9,605 bases of DNA from Pseudomonadota bacterium (GTDB taxonomy: Bacteria > Pseudomonadota > Alphaproteobacteria > Rhizobiales > Xanthobacteraceae). Below are positions 1 through 6,797 of this stretch, one piece after another (positions within the stretch are counted from its first letter, which is position 1; the number at the start of each line of letters is the position of its first letter). The notes below the pieces were generated by a model, which made no database searches, had not been told where the DNA came from, and saw only the letters and a program-made list of their open reading frames with translations. Position numbers and translations under genes: made by a program. Where the stretch lies: positions 1 through 9,605 of the forward strand of contig JAEYTQ010000410.1 of NCBI GenBank assembly GCA_023433965.1. The letters run 5' to 3'.

Positions 1-3000
1 GACGGCCGCTTCACCGGATTCTTCGAATATGCCACCGATCTGTTCGACGCCGCGACGATCGAAAGCCTGGCCGCCCAGTTCAAGACGCTGCTCACGTCCG
101 TCATCGCCAATCCGGAGCAACGCATCTCGCGCCTGCCGCTCCTGACCGAAGCCGAACGCAGGCAATTGCTGGCGAAAGGCCGGGGCCTGCCGGCCGATTT
201 CACCACGCGCGGCAATTTCAGCGAACGCTTCGACCGCCAGGCCAGGACAACGCCGAACGCCATTGCGGTGTCGGATGCTCGCACCTCCCTGAGCTATCGC
301 GAGCTCGCGCGCCGCAGCGGGGCGGCCGCGCACTGGCTGGCTCGCGAGGGTGTCGGTGCCGAAAGCGTGGTCGCCTTGCTCGCGGAGCGCGGGCCAGATC
401 TGCTTGCCGCGATGATCGCAGTCCAGCGCGTCGGCGCGGCCTTCCTCAATCTCGACCCCGGGCAGCCGGCGGCACGGCTTGCGACCATCCTCGGATCGAG
501 CTGTGCCCGGGTGCTGCTGGCCGGACGGGCCCAATCCGCCATGGTCGAGGCGCTGCTCGATCCGCTGGTCGAGCGCATCCAGGTGGCCGGGCTCGACGAC
601 GCTGTCGCATCCGGATCGGCAAAGCCGACCCGGCCGGCGCGGCGCGATGCCTCCAGCCTCGCTTATCTCGTCTATACGTCCGGCTCCTCCGGCGCGCCGA
701 AGGGCGTCATGATCGAGCAGCGTGGCCTCTCGAACCATTTGGCCTCGCTGATTGCCGAGCTGAAGCTGTCGCGCAGGGACGTGATCGCGCAGACCGCCCC
801 GCAGAGCTTCGTCGTCTCGGTCTGGCAATTCCTCGCCGGGCCGATGGTGGGCGCGCGCGTGCATATCTGCGGCAACGCGATCGTGCAGGACCCGATCCTG
901 CTGGCGCGGGAAATTCGACGCGAGGGTATCACGGTGCTCGAGATCGTGCCTTCGCTGCTGCGCGTCATTCTCGATCGCATGGAGGAGGCGCAGGTCCGGC
1001 GCGCCTTCGCGAGATTGCGTCTGCTGATCTCGACCGGCGAGCCCCTGCCCGTCGACCTCTGCCGCGCCTGGTTCGCTCGTTGCCCTGGAGTGCCGCTGAT
1101 CAACGCCTATGGGGCGTCGGAATGCTCCGACGACGTCTCCCTGCATCGCCTGACCAAGGCGACGGCGATCGCGACGAGCAACGTTCCGGTCGGCGCGCCG
1201 CTGCCGAACACGCAGCTCTACGTGCTCGACGCGCAGCTCCAGCCGCAACCGATCGGCGTGACCGGCGAGCTCTGCGTCGCAGGCGCCGGAGTTGGCCGCG
1301 GCTACGTCAACGACCCCGCGCAGAGCCGGCAGCGGTTTCTGCCCGATCCCTTTTCGCGCCAGGCCGGCGGCCGGCTGTACCGGACCGGCGATCTCGCCCG
1401 ACGCCGCAGCGACGGGACGATCGAATGCCTCGGCCGCGCCGACCAACAGGTCAAGATCCGCGGCTATCGGATCGAGCTCAAGGAGATCGAGAACGCGCTG
1501 GCCGGGCATCCCGGCGTGCGCTCCGGCATCGTCGAACCGCGCCGCGAGGCCGGCGGCGACGTCAAGCTGATCGCTCACGTCGTCGCAAAGCCCGGCAGCC
1601 GCAGCAGCGCAAGCGAGCTACGCGACTTCCTGAAAGCCCGGCTGCCCGGCCACGCCATCCCGTCCGCCTTCCTGTTCCTGGATCAGGTGCCGCTCAACGC
1701 CCATGGCAAGATCGACCGCTCCGCGCTGCTGGTGCCCGTCCAGCCGGAAACTTCCGCCCCTGACGCGGCGGTCCCGGCGCGGCGCTTCACGGAAAAGGTG
1801 CTCTGCGACATCTGGATCGACCTGCTGAAGGTCGAGGACATCGGGGTCACCGACAATTTCTTCGAGCTCGGCGGCCATTCGCTGCTGGCCGGCCAGGTCA
1901 TGGCGCGCGTCGCGCGTGCGTTCGGCGTGTCGTTGCCGATCAAGGCCATCTTCGAGGCGCCGACGATCGCGCAGCTCGCCCGGCGGGTCGACGAGGCCGC
2001 GCCGGCGAAGCCGCACAAGCCTGCCGCAAGCGTGCCGCAATCAGCTTCGGGCGGCCCTCCTGTGGTTTCCATCGCGCAGGACCAGATGCTGCGGATCGAG
2101 CGGAAGCTGCCGGGGCTGCCGCTGTTCAACCTGCCTTTCGCTTTCCGTCTGCAGGGCCCGCTCGATTCGGCCGCGCTGGCCAAGGCGATCGACGACGTCG
2201 TGCGCCGGCACGAATCGCTGCGGACCGCGTTCGCCTGGAACGGGGATGAGCCCGAAAGCCGCATCGCCGCGCCGCGCACTCTCGGCGGGGTCATGACCAT
2301 CGAGACGATCGGGGACGGTCATCCCCACAACAACAAGCGGCGCAAGGCGCTCGAACTCAGGAAGATCAATCTCCTGATCCAGCGCGAGACCTACACTGCG
2401 GTCGACACCACGCGGGCGCCGCTAATGCGCGCCCGGTTGTTGCGGCTCCACGACGACGATCACGTGCTGCTGCTGACGCTGCATCACGCCATCGTCGACG
2501 GCTGGTCGATCGGCGTGCTGTTCGAGGAAGTGTCGAACCGCTATGCCGCACTGGCCGGGCATCCGTCGATGCCGCTGCCGAAGCCGCCGGCCTTCTCGGA
2601 TGTCGCGCGCTGGCAGCGCTGGTGGTGCGGCACCGACGCCGCACGCCGGCAGGCTGCCGACTGGGCCGAGACTTTGCGTGGAGCGGGTCCTCTCTTCAGC
2701 GGCGAACCAAGCCCGCGCGCCTCGACCGGGCACCATCCGATCAGCCTCGATCACGCGCTGATCAGCCGGCTGACCACGTTCGCCGGCCAGCACGATTGCA
2801 CGCTGTTCATGTGCCTGCTCACCGGCCTGAAGGCCATGCTGTCGGCACGGACCGGCCGCACCGACATTGCGATCGCAACCGCCATGGCCAATCGTGCCCA
2901 ACCCGACACCGAGCGCATCATCGGCCCGTTCGAGAACACGGTGATCGTCCGCACGACGATCACGCCGGATTTGTCGTTCGCGCAAGGCTTGGCGCGGGTG

Positions 3001-3402
3001 CGCCGGAGCGTGCTCGAAGCGCATGCGCGGCAGGAGCTGCCGTTCAACGTCCTGGCCGATCGGTTGGAGCAAGAGGGGATCGATCCGGCCTCGCTGCTGC
3101 AGGTCTATTTCACGCTGCAAAATCCGCTGCGTCGGCCGTTCGATCTGCCGGATCTCGCGGCGGCATCGATCGGCGACGTCGCGCGCGAAGGCCAGCCGGT
3201 GCTGCCGATCGACCAGACCTGGCTGTCGCTGATGCTCAAGGAACGCCCGACCGGCATTACCGGCTCGTGCAACTACAAGCGCGACTTGCTCGATGGCCGA
3301 ATCGTCGGCGAATGGATGGAGGATCTCGTCGCGCTGCTGACGGCGGCCCTCACGCATCCCGATGCACCGCTCGGCCGGCTGCTCGGGCGCAGGGCCGCGT
3401 GA
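1..3402 (+). CDS. Nonribosomal peptide synthetase, C-terminal part (partial, 5' end outside window): end of C, then A-T-C
   Basis: The frame is open from base 1, so this is the last 1133 residues of a longer protein. Residues 1-50 look like the end of a condensation domain. The adenylation domain (about 70-570) has A1 LSYREL, A3 YTSGSSGAPKG (673-705), A5 NAYGASE, A6 GELCVAGAGVGRGY, A7 YRTGDL, A8 QVKIRGYRIELKEIE and A10 NAHGKIDR. The carrier domain has FFELGGHSLL with the phosphopantetheine serine at codon 1879-1881. A second condensation domain (about 685-1120) has HHAIVDG with the catalytic second His at 2485-2487, and IGPFENTV. No thioesterase or reductase follows, so release is by the last C domain or by another protein. 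By alignment to GrsA from memory, the pocket is V235 V236 W239 E278 I299 T301 A322 D330 D331 K517. The usual Asp235 is missing and the substrate is not predictable. The nearby Sfp-type transferase could activate the carrier domain. Confidence 0.97.
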   Translation, partial: DGRFTGFFEYATDLFDAATIESLAAQFKTLLTSVIANPEQRISRLPLLTEAERRQLLAKGRGLPADFTTRGNFSERFDRQARTTPNAIAVSDARTSLSYRELARRSGAAAHWLAREGVGAESVVALLAERGPDLLAAMIAVQRVGAAFLNLDPGQPAARLATILGSSCARVLLAGRAQSAMVEALLDPLVERIQVAGLDDAVASGSAKPTRPARRDASSLAYLVYTSGSSGAPKGVMIEQRGLSNHLASLIAELKLSRRDVIAQTAPQSFVVSVWQFLAGPMVGARVHICGNAIVQDPILLAREIRREGITVLEIVPSLLRVILDRMEEAQVRRAFARLRLLISTGEPLPVDLCRAWFARCPGVPLINAYGASECSDDVSLHRLTKATAIATSNVPVGAPLPNTQLYVLDAQLQPQPIGVTGELCVAGAGVGRGYVNDPAQSRQRFLPDPFSRQAGGRLYRTGDLARRRSDGTIECLGRADQQVKIRGYRIELKEIENALAGHPGVRSGIVEPRREAGGDVKLIAHVVAKPGSRSSASELRDFLKARLPGHAIPSAFLFLDQVPLNAHGKIDRSALLVPVQPETSAPDAAVPARRFTEKVLCDIWIDLLKVEDIGVTDNFFELGGHSLLAGQVMARVARAFGVSLPIKAIFEAPTIAQLARRVDEAAPAKPHKPAASVPQSASGGPPVVSIAQDQMLRIERKLPGLPLFNLPFAFRLQGPLDSAALAKAIDDVVRRHESLRTAFAWNGDEPESRIAAPRTLGGVMTIETIGDGHPHNNKRRKALELRKINLLIQRETYTAVDTTRAPLMRARLLRLHDDDHVLLLTLHHAIVDGWSIGVLFEEVSNRYAALAGHPSMPLPKPPAFSDVARWQRWWCGTDAARRQAADWAETLRGAGPLFSGEPSPRASTGHHPISLDHALISRLTTFAGQHDCTLFMCLLTGLKAMLSARTGRTDIAIATAMANRAQPDTERIIGPFENTVIVRTTITPDLSFAQGLARVRRSVLEAHARQELPFNVLADRLEQEGIDPASLLQVYFTLQNPLRRPFDLPDLAAASIGDVAREGQPVLPIDQTWLSLMLKERPTGITGSCNYKRDLLDGRIVGEWMEDLVALLTAALTHPDAPLGRLLGRRAA

Positions 3403-3453
3403 AGCGGGGTTACGTGCGGACGAATACGGCGATCTGCGCCAAAGCTGTGAATG

Positions 3454-3471
3454 ATCAAGTTGCACCTTGAT
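3454..3471. promoter_or_regulatory. Short perfect dyad ATCAAG-N6-CTTGAT between the synthetase and the small lysine-rich gene
   Basis: ATCAAG (3454-3459) and CTTGAT (3466-3471) are exact inverted repeats around six bases, in an A+T-richer stretch about 50-140 bases after the synthetase stop. It could be an operator or a weak hairpin. The half-sites are in the opposite order to an FNR/FixK box (TTGAT-N4-ATCAA), so I do not call one. A 6-bp dyad can arise by chance. A weak promoter pair (TTGATT at 3467-3472 and GATTAT at 3492-3497, 19-base spacing) overlaps it but is not convincing. Confidence 0.25.
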
Positions 3472-3542
3472 TATTTGGCCTCACCGCGCAAGATTATTCG
3501 CGTGTTTTGATTTGGTCGATTATTTTCAACCGGGGGAATGTT

Positions 3543-3713
3543 ATGGGTTTCATCAAATTTACGAAGAAGACCTCGCTCAGCGACGAAGACCGCAAGGCGC
3601 TGCAAGAGCTGCTCGATTACGAGAAGAAGAAGCTCCAGGCCGCGCTGGACGATGTCGAAGCGAGCCTCAAGGCTCTGCGTGCGCCCAAGAAGAAATCCAA
3701 GAAGAAGAAGTAA
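3543..3713 (+). CDS. Small lysine-rich helical protein, 56 aa, function unknown
   Basis: Start chosen at ATG 3543 because a strong purine run, GGGGGAA (3532-3538), lies just upstream. An in-frame start at 3507 would place that run inside the gene. The protein begins MGFIKFTKK. Residues about 10-46 are rich in E, K, L, A and D, with the leucine spacing of one or two amphipathic helices that may pair as a coiled coil. It ends in an almost pure lysine tail (PKKKSKKKK). I see no signal peptide, membrane segment or known catalytic motif. The tail would suit binding to nucleic acid, membrane phospholipid or an acidic partner, but this is inference. It lies on the same strand between the synthetase (140 bases upstream) and the phosphopantetheinyl transferase (219 bases downstream), probably with its own promoter. 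I do not recognise a named family. Confidence 0.75.
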   Translation: MGFIKFTKKTSLSDEDRKALQELLDYEKKKLQAALDDVEASLKALRAPKKKSKKKK

Positions 3714-3835
3714 GAGTCGTCGGTCGGGGACGCCGTACGATCTTCGCGGATCGGCCGCTCGCGTGTCGAGGTTGGGGTCTCGCACAAGCTTGCGCCTGTA
3801 AACCGGCCTGAAAATCGACAAGAAGTCGCCTGGAT

Positions 3836-3854
3836 GGACCGCTAGAAACGGTCC
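3836..3854 (+). terminator. Weak hairpin in the 219-base gap between the small lysine-rich gene and the transferase
   Basis: GGACCG (3836-3841) pairs exactly with CGGTCC (3849-3854) around a seven-base loop. No T run follows, so this is at best a weak or factor-assisted terminator, or an mRNA-stabilising stem for the gene ending at 3713. I see no other structured element, and no convincing gene or promoter, in the rest of 3714-3932. Confidence 0.25.
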
Positions 3855-3932
3855 GCCCGGCTGATTGTTGCTCAGCTGTTTCTTCCGTCGGGACCGGGGA
3901 TTTGGCCTCGCCCGACGCCATGGGCCCAATTG

Positions 3933-4664
3933 ATGGCAGACGACAGAATCGAACTCTTTGTCGGGCTGATCGAGACCATTGACGCGCCGGGCGCGGTCGA
4001 GGCCTGCCGACGCCTGCTCTCGGTCGACGAACGGGCCCGGGCCGATCGCTTCGTGTTCGAGCGGCATCGGCGGCAATATATCTTCGCGCACGCCATGTTG
4101 CGCCTGGCGCTGTCGCAGATCGCTTCCAATGTCGCGCCTACGGACTGGTCGTTCGGCGCGGGCCGCTACGGCCGGCCTTTCGTTGCGGCGCCGGCCACCT
4201 CGACCGCGCTGCACTTCAGCCTGTCGCATGCCGACGGCTGCGTCGCATGCGTGGTGTCGCGGCATGAGGCCGTCGGCGTGGACGTCGAAACCGTGTCGCG
4301 GCGCGTCGCGCCGCTGTCCACCGCGCTGCGCTTCTTTGCGCCGGAAGAGGTCGAAACGCTGCGCGGGCTGCCGGAGCCCGCGGCGATCGAGCGCTTCTTC
4401 GACTATTGGACGCTCAAGGAGGCCTATCTGAAGGCCAGGGGCTTTGGACTGAACCTGCCGCTAGACGCCTTCGCGATGCAGGTGTCACGCGACGCCATCG
4501 AGATCAGCTTCAAGCCCGACATCGCCGACGATCCGGAGGGCTGGCGCTTCTCGCTCTGGTCGCCGTCACCCTCGCATCGCCTCGCGATCGCCGATGGCTC
4601 CCGCACGGACGGCGGCCTTCCCATCAGCCGTCACGCCTGGCCGCTCCGCGAGGCGGCCGCATGA
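3933..4664 (+). CDS. Sfp-type 4'-phosphopantetheinyl transferase
   Basis: Transfers 4'-phosphopantetheine from coenzyme A to the conserved serine of carrier domains, converting apo to holo form in the cytoplasm. The 243 residues match the usual Sfp/Gsp length. Visible motifs are WSFGAGRYGRP (residues 72-82), FSLSHADG (95-102), the metal-binding VGVDVE with D117 and E119, and FFDYWTLKEAYLKARGFGL (155-173) with W159, K162 and E163. These correspond to the Mg-coenzyme A site of Sfp (D107, E109, E151). ATG 3933 is preferred over the directly preceding in-frame TTG at 3930. The ribosome binding site is poor. It sits 530 bases after a synthetase carrying a GGHSLL carrier domain, on the same strand, so that synthetase is the obvious substrate. 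A housekeeping AcpS-type enzyme would be trimeric and much shorter. The gene converges with the deacetylase-like gene and ends inside a palindrome. Confidence 0.95.
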   Translation: MADDRIELFVGLIETIDAPGAVEACRRLLSVDERARADRFVFERHRRQYIFAHAMLRLALSQIASNVAPTDWSFGAGRYGRPFVAAPATSTALHFSLSHADGCVACVVSRHEAVGVDVETVSRRVAPLSTALRFFAPEEVETLRGLPEPAAIERFFDYWTLKEAYLKARGFGLNLPLDAFAMQVSRDAIEISFKPDIADDPEGWRFSLWSPSPSHRLAIADGSRTDGGLPISRHAWPLREAAA

Positions 4665-4673
4665 TGCGGCCGC
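4653..4673. terminator. Perfect 10-bp palindrome at the convergent gene junction, overlapping the transferase stop codon
   Basis: GCGGCCGCAT (4653-4662) and ATGCGGCCGC (4664-4673) are exact inverted repeats around one base. An RNA would fold into an eight-bp all-GC stem with an ATGAT loop. The TGA stop of the transferase (4662-4664) lies in the loop. The - strand gene ends at 4714, so this may work as a transcription barrier between converging genes. There is no T run on either side, so it is not a classical intrinsic terminator. It contains two overlap-free GCGGCCGC octamers, unusual within 21 bases. Confidence 0.5.
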
Positions 4674-4713
4674 GGCTGCGTATCGTTGGCGCGCGGCGAG
4701 AAGCAAAGAGACC

Positions 4714-5739
4714 TCACCGCGCTTCTTCGAAGCCCGCCAGCACCGACGTCAGGTTCGCACCGAGAATGTCCGAGAGATAGCCCCCCTCCTGCACGAACAC
4801 GGTCGGCAGCCCCATCTTCGCGATGGCCCGGCCGATGCGGCGGAAGCCGGGGGTGGTGACCGCAAGGCCCTTCAGCGGATCGTGCTCGGAGGCGTCCAGG
4901 CCAAGCGCGATGACGAGCGCGCCGGGTGCAAAGGACTCGATCGCCTTGCGCGCGAGCTCCAGCGCCTGCATGTAGCCGTCGTCGCCGGTGCCGATGGCCA
5001 GCGGGATGTTGAGATTGACGCCGAGGCCGGGTCCTTCGCCGCGCTCATGCGCGTAGCCCCACACATAGGGATAATACGCGACCGGATCCGCATGGATCGA
5101 GATGGTGTAGACATCGGGCCGGTCGTAGAAGATGCCTTGCGTGCCGTTGCCGTGATGGACGTCGACGTCGAGGATGACGACGCGCTCGTGCTTCTGCCGC
5201 AGATGCGCCGCCGCGATCGCGCTGTTGTTGAGGAAGCAGAAGCCGCCGGCCATGTCGCGATAGGCGTGATGGCCGGGCGGACGGCAGAGGGCGTAGACCG
5301 CGTCCTCGCCATCCATCACCATCTGCGCGGCGGTAACCGCAACGTCCGTGGCGGCGCAGACCGCCGCCCACGTGCCCGGACCGATCGGCGCTGCGGTATC
5401 CGCGGTGTGCCAGCCGAGCTTGCCGACGATGTGGGTCGGATAGGTGGCGGCTTGGCGCACCGGGTGGATATTGCCGATCATCTCCGGGCCGGAATCGCCG
5501 AGCGCGGTCCAGGCCTCCCAGGCCTCGCTCAGGAATGACAGATATTCCGGACTGTGAATGCGCGCGCGCGGACCCTGCCCGAATGTCTGGGGCTCGACCA
5601 GTTGATGCCTGCCGTCCTTCAGGCCCTTGAGCAGGCGGTCGGCGCGCTCGGGCTGCTCGGTGGTGCGCTTGACGACGCCGCGCACCAGGAAGAATTGCGG
5701 ATCGTGGCTGCGGTGCAGTTGTGTATGGACGGCTTTCAC
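4714..5739 (-). CDS. Class II histone-deacetylase-like / acetylpolyamine amidohydrolase-like zinc hydrolase
   Basis: Probably removes an acyl group from an amine substrate (acetylpolyamine or acetyl-lysine-like) in the cytoplasm. Its 341 residues match the family length and no signal peptide is seen. The zinc and catalytic set is complete: RPPGHHA (H157, H158), DVDVHHGNGTQ (ligands D193 and H195), LGLD (D282) and EGGY (Y321). Spacing matches that recalled for the Mycoplana acetylpolyamine amidohydrolase, also 341 residues. That enzyme's acidic polyamine-binding loop residues seem replaced here by neutral ones (near V105 and A116), so the substrate may differ. The start is GTG at 5739, supported by GGAG seven bases upstream. 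An alternative is a HDAH-type amidohydrolase of unknown substrate. It lies 116 bases after the lactonase-like gene on the same strand and may be co-transcribed or have its own promoter. Confidence 0.93.
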   Translation of the reverse strand: MKAVHTQLHRSHDPQFFLVRGVVKRTTEQPERADRLLKGLKDGRHQLVEPQTFGQGPRARIHSPEYLSFLSEAWEAWTALGDSGPEMIGNIHPVRQAATYPTHIVGKLGWHTADTAAPIGPGTWAAVCAATDVAVTAAQMVMDGEDAVYALCRPPGHHAYRDMAGGFCFLNNSAIAAAHLRQKHERVVILDVDVHHGNGTQGIFYDRPDVYTISIHADPVAYYPYVWGYAHERGEGPGLGVNLNIPLAIGTGDDGYMQALELARKAIESFAPGALVIALGLDASEHDPLKGLAVTTPGFRRIGRAIAKMGLPTVFVQEGGYLSDILGANLTSVLAGFEEAR

Positions 5740-5746
5740 TCAAACA

Positions 5747-5750
5747 CTCC
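5747..5750 (-). promoter_or_regulatory. Ribosome binding site that fixes the GTG start of the deacetylase-like gene
   Basis: Read on the - strand, GGAG lies seven bases before the GTG at 5739-5737. This is near-ideal spacing and supports the non-ATG start. Confidence 0.7.
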
Positions 5751-5855
5751 GTGGTCGCAAGTTCTCTCGACGTGCCACGAAAGTCTTGATCCCCGCGGCG
5801 GCCAGATGCAAGCAAGAAGAATGCCGCACCTGCCGCGCTAGACTCAAGCCGAGCT

Positions 5856-6797
5856 CTAGCAGCGCTCGCGCGGGAGGCAATGCTCGCGGCCCGGCTGGTC
5901 GGTGCGGAACGCCTCGATGAAGCCACCCTGGCGCTGCGTGACGAAGACGGTCTTGCCGTCGCTGCCACCGAAGGCGAGGTTGGTCGGCTCCTTGGCCTTC
6001 AGCGCGATCTCCCGCTCGACTGCGCCATTGGGCTTCATCAGCGCGATCGTGCCCTTGAGAATGCGCGCGACATAGAGACGGCCGGCAGCGTCGGTGCGCA
6101 GACCATCGACCGTGTCCGGCTGAAACGCCTTGACCAGCTTCGCGCCCGTCAGCTCGTTGCCGTTGATCGCATAGGACCAGATCTGGCCGCTGCTGGATTC
6201 CCCGACATAGAGCGTCTTGCCATCAGGGCTGAGGTCGATGCCATTGGTTGTGCCCATCGCGCGCGGCGCCGACATCACCTGCCCCCGCACCGTGCCGTCC
6301 GCGCCCTTCGCGATCCGCCAGATGTGGCCTTCTCTGCCCTTCCAGTTCGGATCGCTCGCATAGATGGTGCCGTCGCGCGCAATGGTGATGTCGTTGGGCT
6401 GGTTCATCTCGTCGGAATGAAACCAGACAACCGGCGCGGACGCGCCCTTGGGGATCGCGAAGATGTTGTGCTTCTTGTAGTCGGCGATGAACATCGTACC
6501 GCCGCGGTCGAACCGGATGGCATTGCCGATGCTGCCTTCGGGGAGGGTCGTGAACAGCTCCGACGCCGCGCCGCCGGCGGGCAGCCTGCCGATGGTACCG
6601 GGCTTGCCGAGATTGACGACGAAGAGGTTGCCGTCGAGGTCGGCGGCGGGCCCTTCGATGCCGAACGTGTATTCGCCCGCGGGCGATACCTGCGCGCTTT
6701 CGAACAGCTTCGTCTCGGCCCGAGCGGATGAAGCCGCGACGATGAAAAGGATGCTACTGCACAGGCACCAGAAATTCCTGCCGGATGAAATAGCCAT
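5856..6797 (-). CDS. Secreted SMP-30/gluconolactonase-family protein (putative periplasmic lactonase)
   Basis: 313 residues. The N-terminus is a signal peptide: a short polar start with one Arg, a hydrophobic core at about residues 9-22, and a likely cut after SARA (A27/E28), giving a periplasmic protein. The rest is a six-bladed propeller of the SMP-30 / LRE type. Metal ligands of that family can be placed: E48 (GIEGP), N135 (QPNDITIARDG), N185 (TNGIDLSPDG) and D231 (VDGLRTDAAGRLYVA), matching E18, N103, N154 and D204 of human SMP-30 in order and spacing. The family hydrolyses sugar lactones with a divalent metal. The ATG start lies 44 bases inside the 3' end of the upstream dehydrogenase gene and has only a weak binding site, so translation is probably coupled. 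The partner oxidises sugars, so lactone hydrolysis is a reasonable inferred role, but the substrate is unknown. Confidence 0.87.
   Translation of the reverse strand: MAISSGRNFWCLCSSILFIVAASSARAETKLFESAQVSPAGEYTFGIEGPAADLDGNLFVVNLGKPGTIGRLPAGGAASELFTTLPEGSIGNAIRFDRGGTMFIADYKKHNIFAIPKGASAPVVWFHSDEMNQPNDITIARDGTIYASDPNWKGREGHIWRIAKGADGTVRGQVMSAPRAMGTTNGIDLSPDGKTLYVGESSSGQIWSYAINGNELTGAKLVKAFQPDTVDGLRTDAAGRLYVARILKGTIALMKPNGAVEREIALKAKEPTNLAFGGSDGKTVFVTQRQGGFIEAFRTDQPGREHCLPRERC

Noticed and set aside
2422..3465. 347-codon open frame on the - strand opposite the last condensation domain
   Set aside because: It lies opposite clear NRPS motifs, and its composition (Arg, Gln, Gly, His) is that of a mirrored GC-rich frame.
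3451..3510. 19-codon frame starting MIKLHLDYLA before the small lysine-rich gene, a possible leader peptide
   Set aside because: No binding site, no run of regulatory codons, and the start overlaps the dyad. Nothing supports translation.
4594..5538. 314-codon + strand frame opposite the deacetylase-like gene
   Set aside because: The opposite strand carries an intact zinc hydrolase with every catalytic residue. The + frame shows no recognisable domain.
5740..5855. Promoter for the deacetylase-like gene in the 116-base gap
   Set aside because: Apart from the GGAG binding site I found no -35/-10 pair with acceptable spacing on the - strand.
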